Shown here piece after piece: positions 49,744 to 51,786 of a stretch of 51,786 nt of DNA. The notes below the pieces were generated by a model. The model was not told the origin of the DNA. It made no database searches and worked only from the letters and a program-made list of their open reading frames with translations. Location of the stretch: NCBI GenBank assembly GCA_964548025.1, contig CAZJRI010000018.1, positions 1 to 51,786 on the forward strand, given 5' to 3'. Source of the stretch: JAHRVQ01 sp964548025 (GTDB lineage: Bacteria > Pseudomonadota > Gammaproteobacteria > Pseudomonadales > Azotimanducaceae). Numbering within the stretch: the first letter of the stretch is position 1; the number at the start of each line of letters is the position of its first letter. Made by a program: the position numbers and the translations under genes.

Positions 49744-50694
49744 TTAAAATTCCTCTTGATCTCTTGATTCATCAGCATTCTCGATAACAAGCGGGCTCCT
49801 TTTCGTCGAATCAAGTCTGAGCTGCACAACATCAGGGCGAGCATAGTGTCCCTGACCATCTACCACGATCTTGGCTGTAACGATCTCTTCAAGATCCAGT
49901 TCGGCTGCAATCAATCCCTGCTTTGTCTGCTCGGGTTCAGCAAGGTAGTTACCCCTTGGCCCGACGATTGCGGAGTATCCACCGCCCACCTGAAGTTTCT
50001 CCGTGCCACTGCCATCTGAGAGTTCGTCCAGAATCTCCTGCGTTAGAATCGACGTTGCAGATATCACGAAGGTGCCTGATTCGAAGGCATAATGTCTGAT
50101 GGCAGCGTCCATTATATGATCCATAAAAGGCATACCCCCGGGCCAGTTCGCCGCATGGATTTGCTCACCCTGAGCCTGCACACCGTATCGGAACAAGGGA
50201 TTTGAATGCTCATAACAGATCAAGGCACCCAGCACGCCAAAATCGGTTTGGTAGACTTTTAGATCTGAACCGTCACCTCTGCCCCAGACCATTCTCTCGT
50301 GGCTGGTTGGTACCAGTTTTCTGCGGCAGCCAAGTATTTCTCCATCACTGCTTATAATCAGTTGAGAATTGTATAGGGTACCACCCTGCTTTTCATTGAT
50401 ACCTACTACGATATTACAATGATACTTCTTTGCTGCGACACAAAGTTCGGTGGATTCCGGCCCCGGAACAACAATGGCTTCGGCATGCAGGCGACGATTA
50501 AACCGATTCATATAACTGATCGAGTCATGCGTCATCGCCCAGTAAGGATAACCAGGCAATATCGTTTCAGGAAAGATAAGTAATTCGAGGCCGCTTTTCC
50601 CAGCCTCTTCGATATACTGATGAATGATCTCGAGTGTGCCCCTGGTATCCAGAAACCTGGGTGCCATCTGAACTGCAGCAGCTTTTACAATCAT
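49744..50694 (-). CDS. nitrilase
   Basis: A 316-aa nitrilase-superfamily enzyme of the true nitrilase branch, converting a nitrile to acid and ammonia. The triad is Glu43 in LIFPETILPGYPYW, Lys126 in CRRKLVPTSHERMVWGRGDG and Cys160 in GALICYEHSNPLFRY; a further Glu (133) follows in HERMVW. The motif CYEH replaces the more usual CWEN, hinting at unusual specificity. ATG 50694 with AAGGG 6 bases upstream is preferred over GTG 50700. It lies 53 bases upstream of the monooxygenase gene and is probably cotranscribed with it. Confidence 0.88.
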   Translation of the reverse strand: MIVKAAAVQMAPRFLDTRGTLEIIHQYIEEAGKSGLELLIFPETILPGYPYWAMTHDSISYMNRFNRRLHAEAIVVPGPESTELCVAAKKYHCNIVVGINEKQGGTLYNSQLIISSDGEILGCRRKLVPTSHERMVWGRGDGSDLKVYQTDFGVLGALICYEHSNPLFRYGVQAQGEQIHAANWPGGMPFMDHIMDAAIRHYAFESGTFVISATSILTQEILDELSDGSGTEKLQVGGGYSAIVGPRGNYLAEPEQTKQGLIAAELDLEEIVTAKIVVDGQGHYARPDVVQLRLDSTKRSPLVIENADESRDQEEF

Positions 50695-50787
50695 ACCCAC
50701 CCTTACCTACTTAAATTAACCATCGTATACCAGGTACTCATGCCCGCAGATCAGTAATCCGACGCAGCAGTTGAACTCAGCACATTC

Positions 50788-50817
50788 TCCCTGGTAGAGA
50801 TGTCTCTGGTAGAGACG
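50788..50817. repeat. 15-bp direct repeat upstream of nitrilase
   Basis: Two copies of a 15-bp unit containing CTGGTAGAGA, at 50788-50802 and 50803-50817, with two differences. It lies 94 bases or more upstream of the nitrilase start. The rest of 50695-50850 shows no gene. Confidence 0.6.
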
Positions 50818-50850
50818 CTCAATACAAAATCCGGTTACTTCCATCCTGAT

Positions 50851-51786
50851 TTACCACCCAACACCCAGAACAAAAACAATCAAGACGGCTGGAGGAACGA
50901 TGAATCTCATTAAGAATATCCAGGATCTGAACATGATCGTGTGGCTTACGCCCAATTCGTCCATTGTATGATGGCTGTTGACGAACCATCCCACGAATAC
51001 AGCCAGCAGAAGCCCGCCAACGGGCAACAATATCTGATTAGAGAAGTAGTCCAAAACACCGCTGATGCTCTTTCCAGCCAGGGTAACTTCCGCCAGAAAA
51101 TTATAACCAAGGACAGAGACAACACTGAATGAGCCAATCGTGCCCAGAATTAGTAAGGTGCTTTTATGTCGAGAATAGCTCTTCAATTCCTCAAGCCAGT
51201 GCACGAGCGGTTCTACGAGACCAACCATTGAGGTGATGGCGGCAACTGACAACAACAAGAAAAAGACAATACTCACTAGATGTCCGCCAGGCATCTGTGC
51301 AAAGGCAACCGGTAATGTCTGGAAAATCAAGCCTGGACCACCAGCAGGGTCCAGCCCATTGTTGAAAACTGCGGGGAAGATTACAAGGCCCGCCAACAAT
51401 GCTACCGCAGTGTCAGCAATGATGATGATCAGTACAGACTGCGGTATTGATACCCGCTTAGGCAAATAGGCACCAAACGTCATCATCCCTGCCATTGCAA
51501 CGCCGATGGAGAAAAAAGCCTGTCCAACGGCAGCCAGCATCACCGAAGGATTAATTTTGCTAAAGTCAGCCGTGAACAGATAATCAATCGCGTCATTGAA
51601 GCCTCCGACAGCGATGTTGTAGACCACCAGACCGATCATGAGAAAAAATAACATGGGCATCAGGATGACAACAGCCCTTTCAATACCTTGTTCCAACCCG
51701 GCAAAGATTATCGAGCCCGTGCACATGAAACCTACGAAGGTCCAGAACACCATCCCACCAGCGTTGCCCAACAGCAAATCAAAGGT
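50851..51786 (-). CDS. sodium-dependent symporter, NSS/SNF family (partial)
   Basis: The window's right edge cuts off the 5' end; about 311 codons remain in an open frame. The visible part has about eight helices. GQAFFSIGVAMAGMMTFGAYLP is the NSS helix 6 region and SVAAITSMVGLVEPLVHWL carries the Na2-site serines of helix 8. FPAVFNNGLDPAGGPGLIF and LLPVGGLL follow the family order. The substrate is an amino acid or a related compound taken up with Na+. It points away from the right edge toward the nitrilase operon, and a separate promoter for nitrilase is possible. Confidence 0.88.
   Translation of the reverse strand, partial: TFDLLLGNAGGMVFWTFVGFMCTGSIIFAGLEQGIERAVVILMPMLFFLMIGLVVYNIAVGGFNDAIDYLFTADFSKINPSVMLAAVGQAFFSIGVAMAGMMTFGAYLPKRVSIPQSVLIIIIADTAVALLAGLVIFPAVFNNGLDPAGGPGLIFQTLPVAFAQMPGGHLVSIVFFLLLSVAAITSMVGLVEPLVHWLEELKSYSRHKSTLLILGTIGSFSVVSVLGYNFLAEVTLAGKSISGVLDYFSNQILLPVGGLLLAVFVGWFVNSHHTMDELGVSHTIMFRSWIFLMRFIVPPAVLIVFVLGVGW

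Noticed and set aside
11932..50817. CRISPR array or mobile element ends
   Set aside because: The repeats are adjacent without spacers, have different sequences at each locus, and no cas gene, transposase or integrase is present.

Overview
The window reads as chromosomal DNA of an uncultured, probably marine, gammaproteobacterium. It is dense with genes, many of which overlap or abut. It lacks rRNA, recognisable intact tRNA, CRISPR arrays, transposases and phage genes. Three runs of N show that it comes from a draft or metagenome assembly. The affiliation is inferred from the mix of protein families and is not proven.

Layout. 1-9 kb: housekeeping genes (ribE, a non-classical cysS, type-2 pyrF, xthA, selU/mnmH) mixed with c-di-GMP genes (PilZ protein, degenerate GGDEF plus EAL protein). 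9-13.5 kb: an SOS1-like Na+/H+ antiporter with a cyclic-nucleotide domain and a small lipoprotein coupled to an unknown exported protein. 13.7-22.4 kb: a TetR regulator, a fused indolepyruvate oxidoreductase, and an opposing operon of a CitE-like aldolase and two acyl-CoA dehydrogenases. 22.5-31.6 kb: a ComFB-like protein, a methionine/glutamine transaminase plus omega-amidase pair, pyruvate kinase, a methyltransferase, a solitary MraY-like transferase, a DUF2059 protein, two acetyltransferases and an SDR. 31.7-36 kb: a selenoprotein, then a peptidase-AlaX-alanine symporter operon. 36-41.3 kb: a co-directional run of amidohydrolase, GFA protein, lutABC, a lipocalin-like protein and a flavodoxin. 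41.6-44.6 kb: a FixLJ/FixK-like regulatory cascade. 44.7-51.8 kb: a catabolic region with a hotdog dehydratase, Rieske oxygenase, truncated hemoglobin, GFA protein, flavin monooxygenase, nitrilase and a sodium symporter cut by the right edge.

The strongest unusual signal is at 31685-32254. It is an exported thioredoxin-fold/peroxiredoxin-like protein whose frame is broken by one UGA exactly where the first cysteine of a CxxC motif belongs. A perfect 7-bp stem with a 3-nt loop follows at the spacing expected of a bacterial SECIS element, so the protein is most simply read as a UxxC selenoprotein. The selU gene at 5.8 kb independently indicates selenium metabolism.

A second signal is regulatory. 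The Crp/Fnr gene beside a histidine kinase and FixJ-like regulator carries an FNR-type box and a TACGTAG dyad in its leader. The same TACGTA(C/G)TTT(C/G)A motif recurs upstream of the receiver gene and upstream of the antiporter 30 kb away. Short tandem duplications with 14-15 bp units occur at five places, four between genes and one extending the C-terminus of an acetyltransferase.
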